A stretch of DNA of 64,000 nt. Source: Eulemur rufifrons. Lineage: Eukaryota > Chordata > Mammalia > Primates > Lemuridae. Made by a program: the position numbers and the translations under genes. This document shows, one piece after another, positions 48,108 to 59,900 of this stretch (positions within the stretch are counted from its first letter, which is position 1; every line of letters begins with the position of its first letter). The notes below the pieces were generated by a model, which worked only from the letters and a program-made list of their open reading frames with translations, did not search any database and was not told the DNA's origin. The stretch is taken from the NCBI RefSeq assembly GCF_041146395.1, contig NC_091002.1, positions 3,156,501-3,220,500 of the forward strand. Direction: 5' to 3'.

Positions 48108-48462
48108 CAACAGTTGAATAACTTGTGAGACACCAAAGAAAAAAGAGTGCACCTAGGAGGTAGGGGTCCGGAACCGTCGCTCTGACAACTGCACCGCCAC
48201 GGCGACAGCGTCATCCTGGGGCAAGCTCAGCTAACACAGAAACGAGAAACCCCAGCACCTTCACCACTGTGCTGCGCCCGCGCGTGCGCCAAGCCCAGAA
48301 GCGTAAGCAGAGTGCGGTGCAGGGCCCGCGACCCTCGGCTGGTGCTGGCCCTGCCCTCCCCGCTACGTCTCCTCTCCCTGCTCACAACTCGCTTTGGACG
48401 CCATTATCTTCCAGGAGTCCAAAGTCCAAAGACATACTTTTCTTCAGAGAAGACCTCTTCCT

Positions 48463-48510
48463 TCCTTTCTTTCTTTCTTTTCTTTTTTTTTCTTTTCCTT
48501 TTTTGGTTTG
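48463..48510. repeat. Simple repeat (TTTC)n / T-rich
   Basis: Several TTTC tetranucleotides run into T-rich sequence, within the PPP2R2C 3'UTR. Probably length-polymorphic. Confidence 0.8.
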
Positions 48511-50621
48511 GTACTCAAAGTTTAAAACAGAAGTAAGGAACTAGGAACTCCTTTTGAAGACTGTGTGAGCTTTGTACTTTGAAGATGATAAATGTTAAAT
48601 CTACAATTTGACAGTAACGTCTAGCTGCAAATGCCAGTTTCCTCTCTTAACAAATTTGACTCACAAAGGGAGATGACCGTGCCAAATATCCAAGAAATTG
48701 TGTAAGGCCCTCAGAGCTGGATTTTGGCTTCAACAGAGTTCTATACAATTTACCACATTCTTGAACCTCTTTACAAGGGGGGAAAAAGTGATCCAATCCT
48801 TTTGATTGTTAAATTTAGTTTAGAATAGATATATACATATAATACTGTCCAGGTCACCTGGATTTTACAGTGATATATAAACATTCTTCATTCGTGTTGA
48901 TTAAAAAAAAATGGATCCACTTCCCTGCGTGAGAGCTGTATGGCCAGAAGTGAGTGCACATGCGTTTGTGCTTTTACACACACAGAGTATACCGTAAGCC
49001 ACCGAGAAAATCCTCAGTTGGGTCTATTTCCTGGGTTTTGTTTCGTCTTGTAAAAAAAAAATAAAATAAAGTAAGCTGGATTCAGCCGGGCCTCTGCACT
49101 CGCTTTCCGAATCAGAATGCCAAGCCAGGTGGTTCTGCTGCAATTCCATGAACGAGGACGACACAGGGTCGGTGGCCTGGTCTCACCAGGACCGGAGGGT
49201 CTACTGTGGAAATGCCACGTTCTCTGTGGCCCTCGGTGTCACAGGGAAGAGCTCCCACACGACAGCATCCTCTGGGACTACGTGGTCCTTAAAGAAAACG
49301 TATCCTAAGATCATCCTAACATGCAGTTTCCTCTCAGAGGCAGTCCGTGCATCCGAGGGAGGAGCGCCAGGCACAGACGCGAGGTGGCACGGCAGTCCCA
49401 GAGAGGGCCTGCTCCTGAAGTCACCAAGCTGAGCCAGGAGCCACCTGTGGGTCTTCTCCATCTTCCCATTCTCCCAGGACCCTTGCGCTTCACAAGACGA
49501 AGAAGCGTTTCCCTTCCAGAACCCTCCATTACAATGTTGCTTTAATATGAGCCACCAACGTGCTGGATTGGGAAGAGCCTTGTGCGAGGGCTCCCCCGAG
49601 TGGCTGGTGTCCGCCCACCAACTTGTCTGTCCGCTCAGAGCCTCGGCTTCCGCACGTGGACGGGATAAAGTGTTCACCTGTCACCCTGGTGCCCGGCAGG
49701 AGCCAGCAGTCGGTGTGCGTGGAGATGAGGGCACGCCCAGCGCAGTCGTGAGAGGGCTTCGCAGAGGGCGTGGACGGGAGCCAAGGTCGGCCCTGGAAGG
49801 TGCCCGGCGGTGAATGCTGAGGACGGCGGGGAGCTCCCGCAGAGGGCGGCGGGGATGGAGTGGCCGCTCCAGGCTGAGCACCGCCCAGCACCCGGCAGAG
49901 TCTCCGCGAAGAGCGGGGAGACCAGGTGAGGACCACAGCCACGCTGGCCGAGCCCCTCCCTACCCCTTCCTCTTGGGAAACCGTACCAGACCTGGGCCCT
50001 GGGACACTGAAGGACATTCGGAAACCTAAGCGAGAACCTGCATCCCCTCTGCGACTCCGCAGCGTGAATTCACCATCCAGAAAGCAAAGGCGACAAAATC
50101 CGCTCTGCGACAGGGCAGATAGCTCCATCTATCATCCACAGAAGCCCTGGCTGGCTGAGCTTCCTTATCCATCCCCGGAGCCCTGATCGGGGCCAGCGGG
50201 GCGTGTGGGGGAAGCAGCTGGAGCAGCTCCACACCCGCCCCCCAAAGCCCACCGCCCGCGGACCCGCTGGAGTGAAAAATTAACCTGGACGTGTAAAAAT
50301 TCCATTAATGTGGGAAAGACCGCAGACCGGGGCGGAGGGCGCGTGAATGAAGGGACCCTGAACTGTAAGACTCGACAGTCCATTTTATGGTTTGCGGCCG
50401 TGGACCCTTCCTCTCCTTTGTGTTAAACAATCACTGCAAAGGCGATGCTGGCCCGGAGAAGCTGGCCGGGCCCGGGCCCAAGCTTCCCAGGTCCACACTC
50501 CGCCACCTCCGCCGCCGTCCTTACTGCCACTCGGATTTTCTTCCCCTCCTCGTGCTGTGGTTGTGGAGGTCGCGTCGGGGACAAGTGCACAGGCTGAGGC
50601 CGGGGCCGGGGCCTCTGACAC

Positions 50622-50913
50622 CTAGTGCATGTCGGAGTTCACCTTGTCCTGGAAGATGTACAGGTTGTTGGTGGCCGCGATGGCGATGATGTTCTCGGTC
50701 GGGTGCCAGGCCGTGTGCAGGATCTTCTTGGTGAAGTCCAAGCTGTCCACGCTGATGTCATCGCGCCGGCGCTTGCCACCCACACACACGCGCCGCGGCT
50801 TGAGCACGGCCCGGGGCTTGCTGCTCTCCCGAGAGGCCTCCAGGGTCACGTCTCGCTTGGTGTTGCGGTCGAACATGCGGAAGAAGTTGTTGTAGGCTCC
50901 CGTCATGATGACG
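50622..50913 (-). CDS. PPP2R2C: PPP2R2C last coding exon with stop
   Basis: The minus-strand acceptor is AG at + positions 50914-50915, preceded by the pyrimidine-rich TGCTTCTCCCGCC. The exon starts with C, which completes a serine codon, then encodes [20 protein letters not shown], an Arg/Lys-rich loop and [17 protein letters not shown], and ends in NSDMH with TAG at 50622-50624. It provides the last propeller blades. 96 residues are encoded in full. Confidence 0.96.
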
Positions 50914-53900
50914 CTGGCGGGAGAAGCAGAGGCATCAGGCGGGAGGCCCAAGAAGGACAGTCATCTGTCTCTTCTCAAGAAATAACCCCCAGAGCCCGCG
51001 GGACCGTCGCTCCCTGGAAAGGAGCCCACACCTGCCTCGGGTGCCCCTTTCTCTCAGTCTCTTGTGCCCCTCACAATCCAGCTGCCATCACCACACAGAT
51101 TTTGGGGCCAGGAGCTAAGACCCCTTTAATACTTTGCCCCGATCATAATAAGAAGACCCTTTGTACTTCCCTGTTAGTCCAGGAGCGAGAGCCTAGGCTT
51201 TCAAAGAGACAGTGCACCACAGAGGGCAGCGAGCACAGAAGTCCCCGGGACAGAAGCTCCGTGGCTGGCACAGGGCAGGCCTCGGAGTCAACAGGACCCA
51301 TCCTTCCCTCTGGGAACCCCGGACTCCCCTGTCCCCGGAGCACATGAGTGAATGAGTGAGCGTGCATCGCCGTGGGAGATGGAAACACCACTCGTGTGCA
51401 GGTGTGCGCAGACCTCCCGTCCCACTAAGCATTTCCCACTTGTCCACTCCCTGTCCCGCTTCGCACCTCCTCTCCAAGGAGAAAGGGTGAGTGAATGCAC
51501 GTGGCAAGGGCGAGAGAGGGCGTGCAGCCACGTGGGCCTGCGCCCAGAGGAAGGGTCTTGGGGCGTGACCCTGTGAGGCTCTGAGCAGCTGTGGGGCGCA
51601 AGGCAACTGGGGGGCTGAGGAAGAGGGGTCCAGAAAGCAAAAATGAGGGTGAAGAAGTGGTTCTGTTTCAGGTCCTTCACAGAGGTCCCCAGAATGTAGA
51701 AATCCTTTTTTTCCTTTTGGAGCCGAGCTGTGCTTCTTGAGGGTGACACTGCTCAAGACAGGACCACGTGGATCCCTGGGTTTACAAGGGTTACGCACAG
51801 ATGAGGGTCACTGCTGACAAGGCTTCAGCGTCACCCAAGCTACACAGGAGCCACACTGCGCAGAGGAGGAAGAGGGGAAAGCAGGCCGTGGCCCACCTGG
51901 ACAGGACAGGAGAGGGCATCTTAGGCATCTGGGGCCTGCAGGGGTCAGATGCTTCAAGACTGGCTCAGGGGACCCTGCAGGATGCCCTGTCACAGGCTGA
52001 AGGGGACACATCCCCTTGTAACAATGTTTCCTTTTAAAATTGATACATAATACTTATATGTATTCATGGGGCGCATGTGATATTTTGACACATGGCGTAC
52101 AACGTGTAACATCAAATCAGGGTATGTGGGACACCCCTCACCTCAAACATTTATCATTTCTTTGTGTTGGGAACATTTCAGCTCTTTTCTAGCCATTTTG
52201 AAATATACGATAAATTATAGTTAACTACAGCCCCTACCGTGCCGGGGGGCACGGAGCTTACTGCTCCTCTGGCTGTATGTTTGTGTCATTAGCCAGCATT
52301 TCCTCCCTGTGGGAGAAGGGACGTCAGCAGAGCATGGCACCCGAGGGCCTCCTCTGACGTCTCTCAGGGGGAGTCGGCCTCCCAGGCACGCGAGGATGGG
52401 CAGGTTGCTGAGAAGGTGCCACCTCCTCTTGCCTGTGGACCAGTTCTTCCTGTCCATCCCCTCTGGATGGTGACGTGGGGGCAGAAAGGCGCCCCTGCTG
52501 CCTGGCTCATGGAACTGCCCGGGAAGGGTCGTCTCCCCGGCAGAGGGCAGCAGGTGGGGTGACGGCTAGCTATCTCCTAAGGTGGAAGGAGCCGCACCGT
52601 GAAAAGGAAGGGACCCTACCCAATCTCCCTGCTTCCTGGCAAGTCTGTGCTTGGCGTTCTGGGCTGCTCACTCCTTATGGAAAGAACCTTCTCCTCAGTT
52701 TGGGGACTGGCAAGTTTTGGCCAACAGTCCCTTGAGGTGACTTGAGGGTTTCGGCTTGGCCCAGAGTGGCTCCGGTGCTTCCTGCCCACCCCGCGTGGTT
52801 CCTGGAGCCCACGGTCTGCAGCGTTGGCCCCTCTGAGGGGAGGGAGGGGGTGCCAGCAGGCAGACAGCCTCCCTCAGGGGCTCTCCTGCGGCGTCTGGGG
52901 CACCCAGGCTCACCGGGTGAGGGAGTCCATCAGGGCCCGCATGGCGGGGAGCACACACCAGGGGCGGGTTGGAGAAGAGCGCCATGAAAAGGCTACTTAC
53001 AAATGTTCTGGAAGGTTCTAAGGGAACCACAAGGGAAAGTGCAATGCCCTGGGGCTGGTAAGTTTGGGGATTCTGTCACCTGCCAACCCCAGGCCTGAAG
53101 GTGAGGGGAGGGAGGCGTCACCAGAGAGAGACAGAGACAGACGGAGACATGCGGAGAAAGACAGAGATAGAGAGAGACTGAGGGGGCAGAGGGAGGCGGG
53201 AAAGGAAAGTGGGGAGACATCTGTGTGAAGAGGCCACTGTCAGGAGCTGTCACCAAAGGCCACAGTCGGCCGAGGTGGCAGAGCACCTGGCCTATCTCCG
53301 CCCACCCCAGCTCCAGCTCCTTTGCGGCCCCCACTGGTTGGCCCAGGCAGAGGCTGCAGGGGGTGGCGGGGCACGAGGCCAGGGACGCAGCCCTCGTGGG
53401 AAGGACCTACAGGGGCGGGAGACGCTGCACACTGCGGCGTCCCACGCAGGGCTCGCCAAGCCTGAGAGCGGCGGGGGCCAGTCCAATGGTTCCGCCTTCC
53501 TAAGAGATTTGTCTAATCCCTGGAAGTGAAGGGAGGGTGGGTGGAAACTTCAAATGTACTTTCCGGCTCTATTCTTTTCTGTTCTAAAATTCCGCCTCTA
53601 AAACCTTAATTCCTGTGAACAGACCTGTTTGCTGCAGAGACGGTTAAAGGACATGCGGGGAGGCCCCCGCGGCGGAGCCTGGCGTGAGGGGTGACGGGAG
53701 AGCGCCCTCCTGCGCCGTCCTGCCTCCCACTCGGCCCTGTGGAGCCCCCTCCTGTCCTCAGACGTTGGCTCATCCTGTGGCAGGCTGGGATTGGGTCTAA
53801 TGCCACCTACGTTATGACCTGGGGACTTCACTACAATGTGACCACCCGGCACAGGAGCAGGGATGGGCTGAGCCCACAAATGCCCCAGAACCAGCGATCT

Positions 53901-56900
53901 GGCATCTTGAAGTCACTGTCCCAGGGAGGACCCAGGGACCAGCCCAAATCCAGTCTCACAGGCGCGCCCCCAGGGCTGGCATGCACCCAGCAGCTGCCAC
54001 CTGGGCTCATGTGACCCTTGGCCAGGTCAAGTGTCCTATACCTTTATTGGCAGCTCAGGACCAAGGCCAGGCCTCAAAAAGGAAGGAGCCCGCATCAAAC
54101 ATGGAAGCGCGAGAGCCGTTCTCCTGGGAGAAGGAGAACCCAGCAGGAGGGCGCCCGCATCCTGTGCAGAGCCCGCTGGGACCGACCGACCGCACCATCC
54201 TGGCAGCTCCCAGTGCGCTCGCCCCGCACGAGGCTCAGAGAGAGGAAAGAGCTGTGGGCTGGTGCCGCTGCTGCCGCCCAGGCCACCCCGTGTCCCACAG
54301 CGTCCCCAGGCTGGGCAAGGTGGAGCCGGGGGGCAGCGGCTGCAGGCACAGGGCTCCTCAGGCTGGCCCTGGCAATCTGGACCGGACACTGGACATTGTG
54401 TGGCCCGGCGCTGTGCGTGTTCACATGGACCTGACACGCCCGGAGCGGGGCAGGAAGCCGAGGCTCGGAGGGTGAAACAACGTGCCCCGGTTCAGGCCTC
54501 CCTGGTCCTGTCCTCAAGGTAACGGGAGGCACGGCCCAGGGAGGAAACGGTCCGTGGGCGCAGACCCAGGAAGGCGCGGCCCGGGGAGAGGGAGCAGGTG
54601 GGCGGCAGCAGACACGTGGGGGGCCGTAGCCCAGGCGTGTCCCCGAGGTGAGCGAGGAGAGAGGAGGGGAGGTCGGGGAGGGGCACAGGTGCACAGGGGC
54701 TCTTGGGGTTCAGCGGGTGAGGTGCACAGGAGAGGCCGAAGGGGGGTGCGTGAGAAAGGACAGAGAATGAGAGAGGCAGAGAGATGGGGAGAGACAGAGA
54801 CAGAGACAGAGAGGGAAGAGGATGAGAGGGGACAGTGAGAGACAGATGGAGAGAGAGCCGAGAGAGGGGGAGGGCAGTGTGCAGGGGGGCTGCAGGGAAG
54901 GCCGGACCACCAGCTGCCTGGGGATGGGCACATGGCTGGGCCTCCGGCCTTAGGGAGTCCCCTCCCACCCCGGTGCCTCACCTGCACCCTGGGGTCCTGA
55001 AGACACGAGAGGAAGGTGAGAGGGTGGTGCAGGGGGGCCAGGCTGGGGGCTCACAGCTCGATGGAGGGGTGTTGCCAGTGGCCCCAGTCTGCAGACGGGC
55101 GCAGGTGGAGCTGACTTCCTGCGATCCCACAGCCTGTGGGCGGGGAGCTGAGGCAGAAAGCCCCGGAAACCTGCCCCTGCCTTCCCAGGGTGCAAGCGCC
55201 TTCCTGCTTGGCCACGTCTTGACCATTTAGAAGGAACCCTAAGCGGCATCATTTGCTTCCTGGGACAGGGTTCCCGTTTCCTCTACGGCTCGAGGCCCTC
55301 GTGGGCAATGGTGTGGGGTACAGAGTGCAGGGAGCTCCACCCCGAGGTGTGCACGGTCCTCCCTCTGTCCAGCCCTTTCCTGCACCCTCTCTGTCCACAC
55401 TGCCACCATCTCCCCTGCTCACTGGCCTCCCTACTCTGACCCCCTCAGCCTCGTGTTCCCCACACTGGATTCTCCACAACACCCCCCTGGGGAGGCCAGG
55501 AGGACTTACTAACCCTGTAACTTTGTCTTTGCCTCAACATGAAGCTATGGCCACATCACTTTTTTCCTCACTTCAGAGCCTTCCGACATGCTGTTCCCTC
55601 TATCTGAATGCCCTTCCACCCTCTGGGCAAATTCTTCCAGGAGGCTGTCTCCAACTTCTCCATGGATGGCGCCACCCACTCCCCTCCTCCCAGGGCTGCC
55701 CTCTGTGCCAGCTCCCTTTGCCCAGCCTCACAGGACTGCACCCACAAATAGAAGTCCTCCTGGGCAGGCGCTGGGTGCCATCTCTGCTGAGGAACGCTGG
55801 GACCTAAATCTGCAGACCCCAGGCAGCTGACGGCCCAGGGGCCCCCAGCTGGGATGAGCTCAGGCCTCCTGACCCCAGCACAACCCCATCAGGCCAGCCC
55901 CGCTTGGCAGCTTACCCGGCGGGGACCCGTCTGGAGGCTGCCAGATGCCCCCGGCCCCAACTTCACTGCTCAACAGGCATCCCCTGGGCTCAAGCTCTGT
56001 CCAGGGTGGTGGGGCGTGGGGGACAACTGCCAGGATCCCACGGGAAATCGTGCAGGGGCGGTAGTGCTGCCGGGGCCAGAGGCTTGCAGCCCCATTTTGT
56101 CAGAGGTGAATCCTGCATCTGTGGAGGGCCAGGCCCGGGACGCGTGCTGGAATTTCGCAAATGCACGAGGCAGCAGCGAGGTGGACAGCCCCAGACAGAG
56201 GCAGGGCAAGCAGCCCTCTCCCCTTCGGGCTTCTCCTGTGACCTCCGCCTGGGGACAGCTCTACGATGGCCTTATGAAGTGGTCCCTCCCAGAGCCTGAG
56301 GAGTTCAGAGCCCCCACCGGCCCGGCCCGGGCAGTGGACTCAGCAGCTTGCAGGTGGAGCAGCTGTGTTTGTCAGAAGCTCCACAGGCCAAGCCTTCCTG
56401 CCCCGCCCAAGTAGCTGCTGCGGAGCAGAAGGGCCCACAGTGGGGTCAGGAGCTGGGCAGCGTTGGCCCACCCTGAGCTGCGGGGCCATTTGATTTGGGG
56501 GTCTGTTCTCCGGCTTACTCCCCCCAGCTGACCTCACTGTCAAAACGAGGATGGAGACCCTCTCTGCCTGCCTGTTGCTCAGAGCTGGAAGACAAAGGCT
56601 CACACTGAGCTCGGATGGTGTCGTCAGGGCCCTGGGCTCTGGCCCGCCCCGGGCACATTTATAAGCCTGGTTTTCCCATCTATCAAAACTGGAGCCCACG
56701 AGGGAGCCCAGCCCCGGTGAGCATGGACAGTGCTGGGCTCGGTACCTCTCTCCTCTCTTTACTAAGTGCCAACAGGGACCTCCTGATTCCAATGGTCAGT
56801 GTGGCCTGAGGCCCTGCCCGAGTGGTCTGTGACTCAGAGAGGAGACAGGGAAGCAGGGGGAAGGCGCGTGGATGACCGAGAGCGGAGGGAGGGCTGACTC

Positions 56901-59900
56901 GCAGGGAAGGGCCCTGCCCAGGCACGGGGGGCTGGCTCGGAGGCCACACTCCCTCCCACACCCAGCAAAGGGGGAAGGCGTCCCCCTCCTTTGCTCTTTA
57001 GGGAACAGTTCACAAAACAAAGCCCAATGCTGGCTCCTCTGCTCCATTTAGTGGGAAAAGAGTGAGGTAATTAAAGCCGTTGCAAACCCACAGTCACTCA
57101 TCCTCCGGGCGTTCAGGTGCGGACTCAGCTGACAGGCGCCTGCTCTCGTCGTGCAACATCACGTCCCAGCACCTTGCAAACCCACGCCAGGAAAAGATGG
57201 CTCATTCCTCACATTCATAAATGTTGTCTTAAATTCCAGAAGGTCCCCTTAACAGGAAAAAGGGCAGCCCTGCCACAGCTTGCATCTAGGCAGGCTGCTT
57301 CACCTCTCCTAGCCTCGCTTTACCCATCTGCATGTGGGGATCACAATGCTGGCTGCTTGTGTCCCCAGTCCTCTTTCCTCTGGGGAAAGCCTCCTGCCCC
57401 ATCCCTGTGGACTGTCAATCACAGTGCTCTACTCAACCCCTGGCCTGGCCAACTGTGCATGTGATAGTCATGTCTGTGCTGATTGGCCCAAAATGTGACC
57501 ATGTGACCCAAACAGAGCCAATCAGATCCTTCCATGAGAGTTTTATGTAGGTTTGAGGGAGGGGCTGGGGGCTGTGAGGATAATGGACAGTGGACCTCTC
57601 TGGGGCCGTCATCCCAGCACGGACGGGGATGCCGTCCACAGTGGGTGAGGATAGGCCAGTATATAAGGAAAAGCAGGGAGGATCGAAGATGGGAAAGGAT
57701 AGAGAGAAGGAGATGGCCCCAGAGGGACAGTGAGAGTCCTTGGCAGAGCCTTGCCTGGGACTTCTCGGCATAAGCTTAGGCTTGTTCCCCTGCTGCAAAC
57801 TGAAGATGCTCAGTTGGCACAAATCCCTCCCACCCAGGAGAACAGATAGAGGAGAGCTTCAGGGAGGAGGGGCCATTGGAGCTGGTGTTGGAGGGCCAAG
57901 TGGGTAACCAGGGAGGGGCAAAGGCACTGGAGCACCTACTGCCAGTGTGGACCAAGACCTTGCCAAGGGCTTCACACACACTCTCCTCCTCAAAACAGCC
58001 ACAAAGGACACAGTTGATTAGAACCACTTTCCAGGTGAGCAGACGGCGAGGCCCAGAGACTTACAGGAGCACACAGTGGGCAGATGGTAGAATGTGGGCC
58101 AGAAATTGAGGGGCCTGGCACAGAGCTGCTGCCCTTCCCTCCCAGCAGGCTGCCACAATTGCCTTCCTGGAGTCGGGTAGGGGCCACACCCAGGGCTTTC
58201 AGTCATGCTGCTGGGACGGTTTTGGCACTTCCCTGGCGGCCCAGCTATAAAGTGGGGACACTGTCAATGGGGACGTCTATATGAGAGGCAACTGGGAGCC
58301 AGGCAGGATTCAGACGGTGTGCTTTGTCTGCAAGGACGTGGGGTCCTGGGGGCAACGTTTGCTTCTGCCCTTAGCCTCTGAGCTCCTGGAAGGCAGGGCC
58401 CAGCGTCTGTTCATCTTGGGATCCCCATCCACAGGGTACGCTGGGCTCAGAATGAAGTAGAAGGTGGTGGCACACCTCTACGCCTTCCAGAAATGTCAAC
58501 AACCACTGACTGGACACTCTGAGGCCCTGAGAGAGATCATCCCGCCCTTTGGGGGAGGCAAACAAGGACAGAGGCAAGGAGAAAACATGATAAATGCCAA
58601 GACACAAGAGGAAAGCCCAGGAGCCTGGGGCGAGGCAGAGAGGACCCTGAAGGCTTCCTGGAGGAGGTGACAACAGAGCGAGTCAGGTGGAGTGTGCCCC
58701 GGGGCAGTGTGCTGGGGGCCAGAACAGAGCCTGGGGGGCACGAGGACTGGGGGTGGCTGGGGTGTAAAGTGCACTCGGGAAGTGGCCGGTGAAAGGCAGG
58801 ACAGGGCGGTGGCTTCTCCTGGCGCTGGGAACAGGCATTGCCTGGCCACAGGCACCCCCTGGTGGCAGCCTGAAGGAAGGACAGGAAGTGGGTCCCAACC
58901 AACAGGGAGCTGACCCCCCAAACCCACACAGTAGCTGGGTTGGAATCACCTAGTTACAGCGTAAGTCCCTCTCCTGCAACTCTAACAACCACCCCCTCTG
59001 GAAACCTACTGCCGCTGTTCACTGGCCCCCCATGTGTCAGGGCCTGCAGTCCAGGAGTGTCTGGGAGCCTCGGCCTGGGGCGTCCACCCGGGGAGAGCGC
59101 CCCGTGTCCAGGCAGACCCAGCCGTGTCACCCAGTCTCAGGCCGGGGCTCCGTCCTGGTTTTCTAAGTGTCCTTCAGTGGACCCCGGTGGCTACCATGTC
59201 GGCCCCTCTGGCTGAGCACGGCTCTGCTTGGAGACCCCACGGGTCTGGGGAACCCCAGGATGGCGGCAACTCTAGGGAATCCGTCCCTGGACACAACGGC
59301 TTGGCCCCACCTGGAGCCAGCCCTGCTCCCGGGGCGGCTCCCCCCTGGTCCTGTCCCTCCCGTGTCTGCCCGCCCCCCCACCCCAAGCTACGCTCACGGT
59401 CCCAGTGTGCTGCTCAAAGCCACAGGATCACAGCATGGAAGCTTCCACATGACCACAGCAGCACTGGCCACCCTCAGAAGTTCCGGAGAGCCCAGGCCTG
59501 TCAAGTGACTGACGCCGTCCACGTGGTGGACACACCCCCTGCCTGACACCTGAGTCAGGGCTGTGGCCCTCACTCCACCCTCCTTGAGCACCGCCCTGGA
59601 CTGACTGCGGGGAGGGAGGCAACGCCACACCGGCTCCTCTGACCGGAACGTGGTGGGTGATTTTCTGATCCAGCAGCCAGTGTGGTCTTTGTCCCTTTGT
59701 TGCCTTTTCCCCTGCAGACCCCCTTCTGCATTCGGGCAGCTGGACCGGAGTGTCCAGGCCTCAAGCAGCAGAGGAGGAGGCCCTGAGAGCCCCTCAGCTG
59801 CAGAGCTAGCGGGGAGGAGCCTTTTCCGTCAGGGCCTCATGCCCTGTAGGACCCGGAGCGACAGCCAGCGTGGCTTGGAAGGAGTGGACAGAGGAGGGGG

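Larger units (their letters stand above)
48051..50621 (-). other. PPP2R2C: PPP2R2C 3' untranslated region
   Basis: Minus-strand sequence from the TAG stop at 50622-50624 down to the candidate polyadenylation signals near 48.07-48.11 kb, about 2.5 kb. It contains AT-rich sequence at 48540-49080 and a TTTC/T-rich tract at 48463-48510. I see no interspersed repeat inside it, unlike the DNA to its left, which fits a retained 3'UTR. The end is inferred from signals only. Confidence 0.65.
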
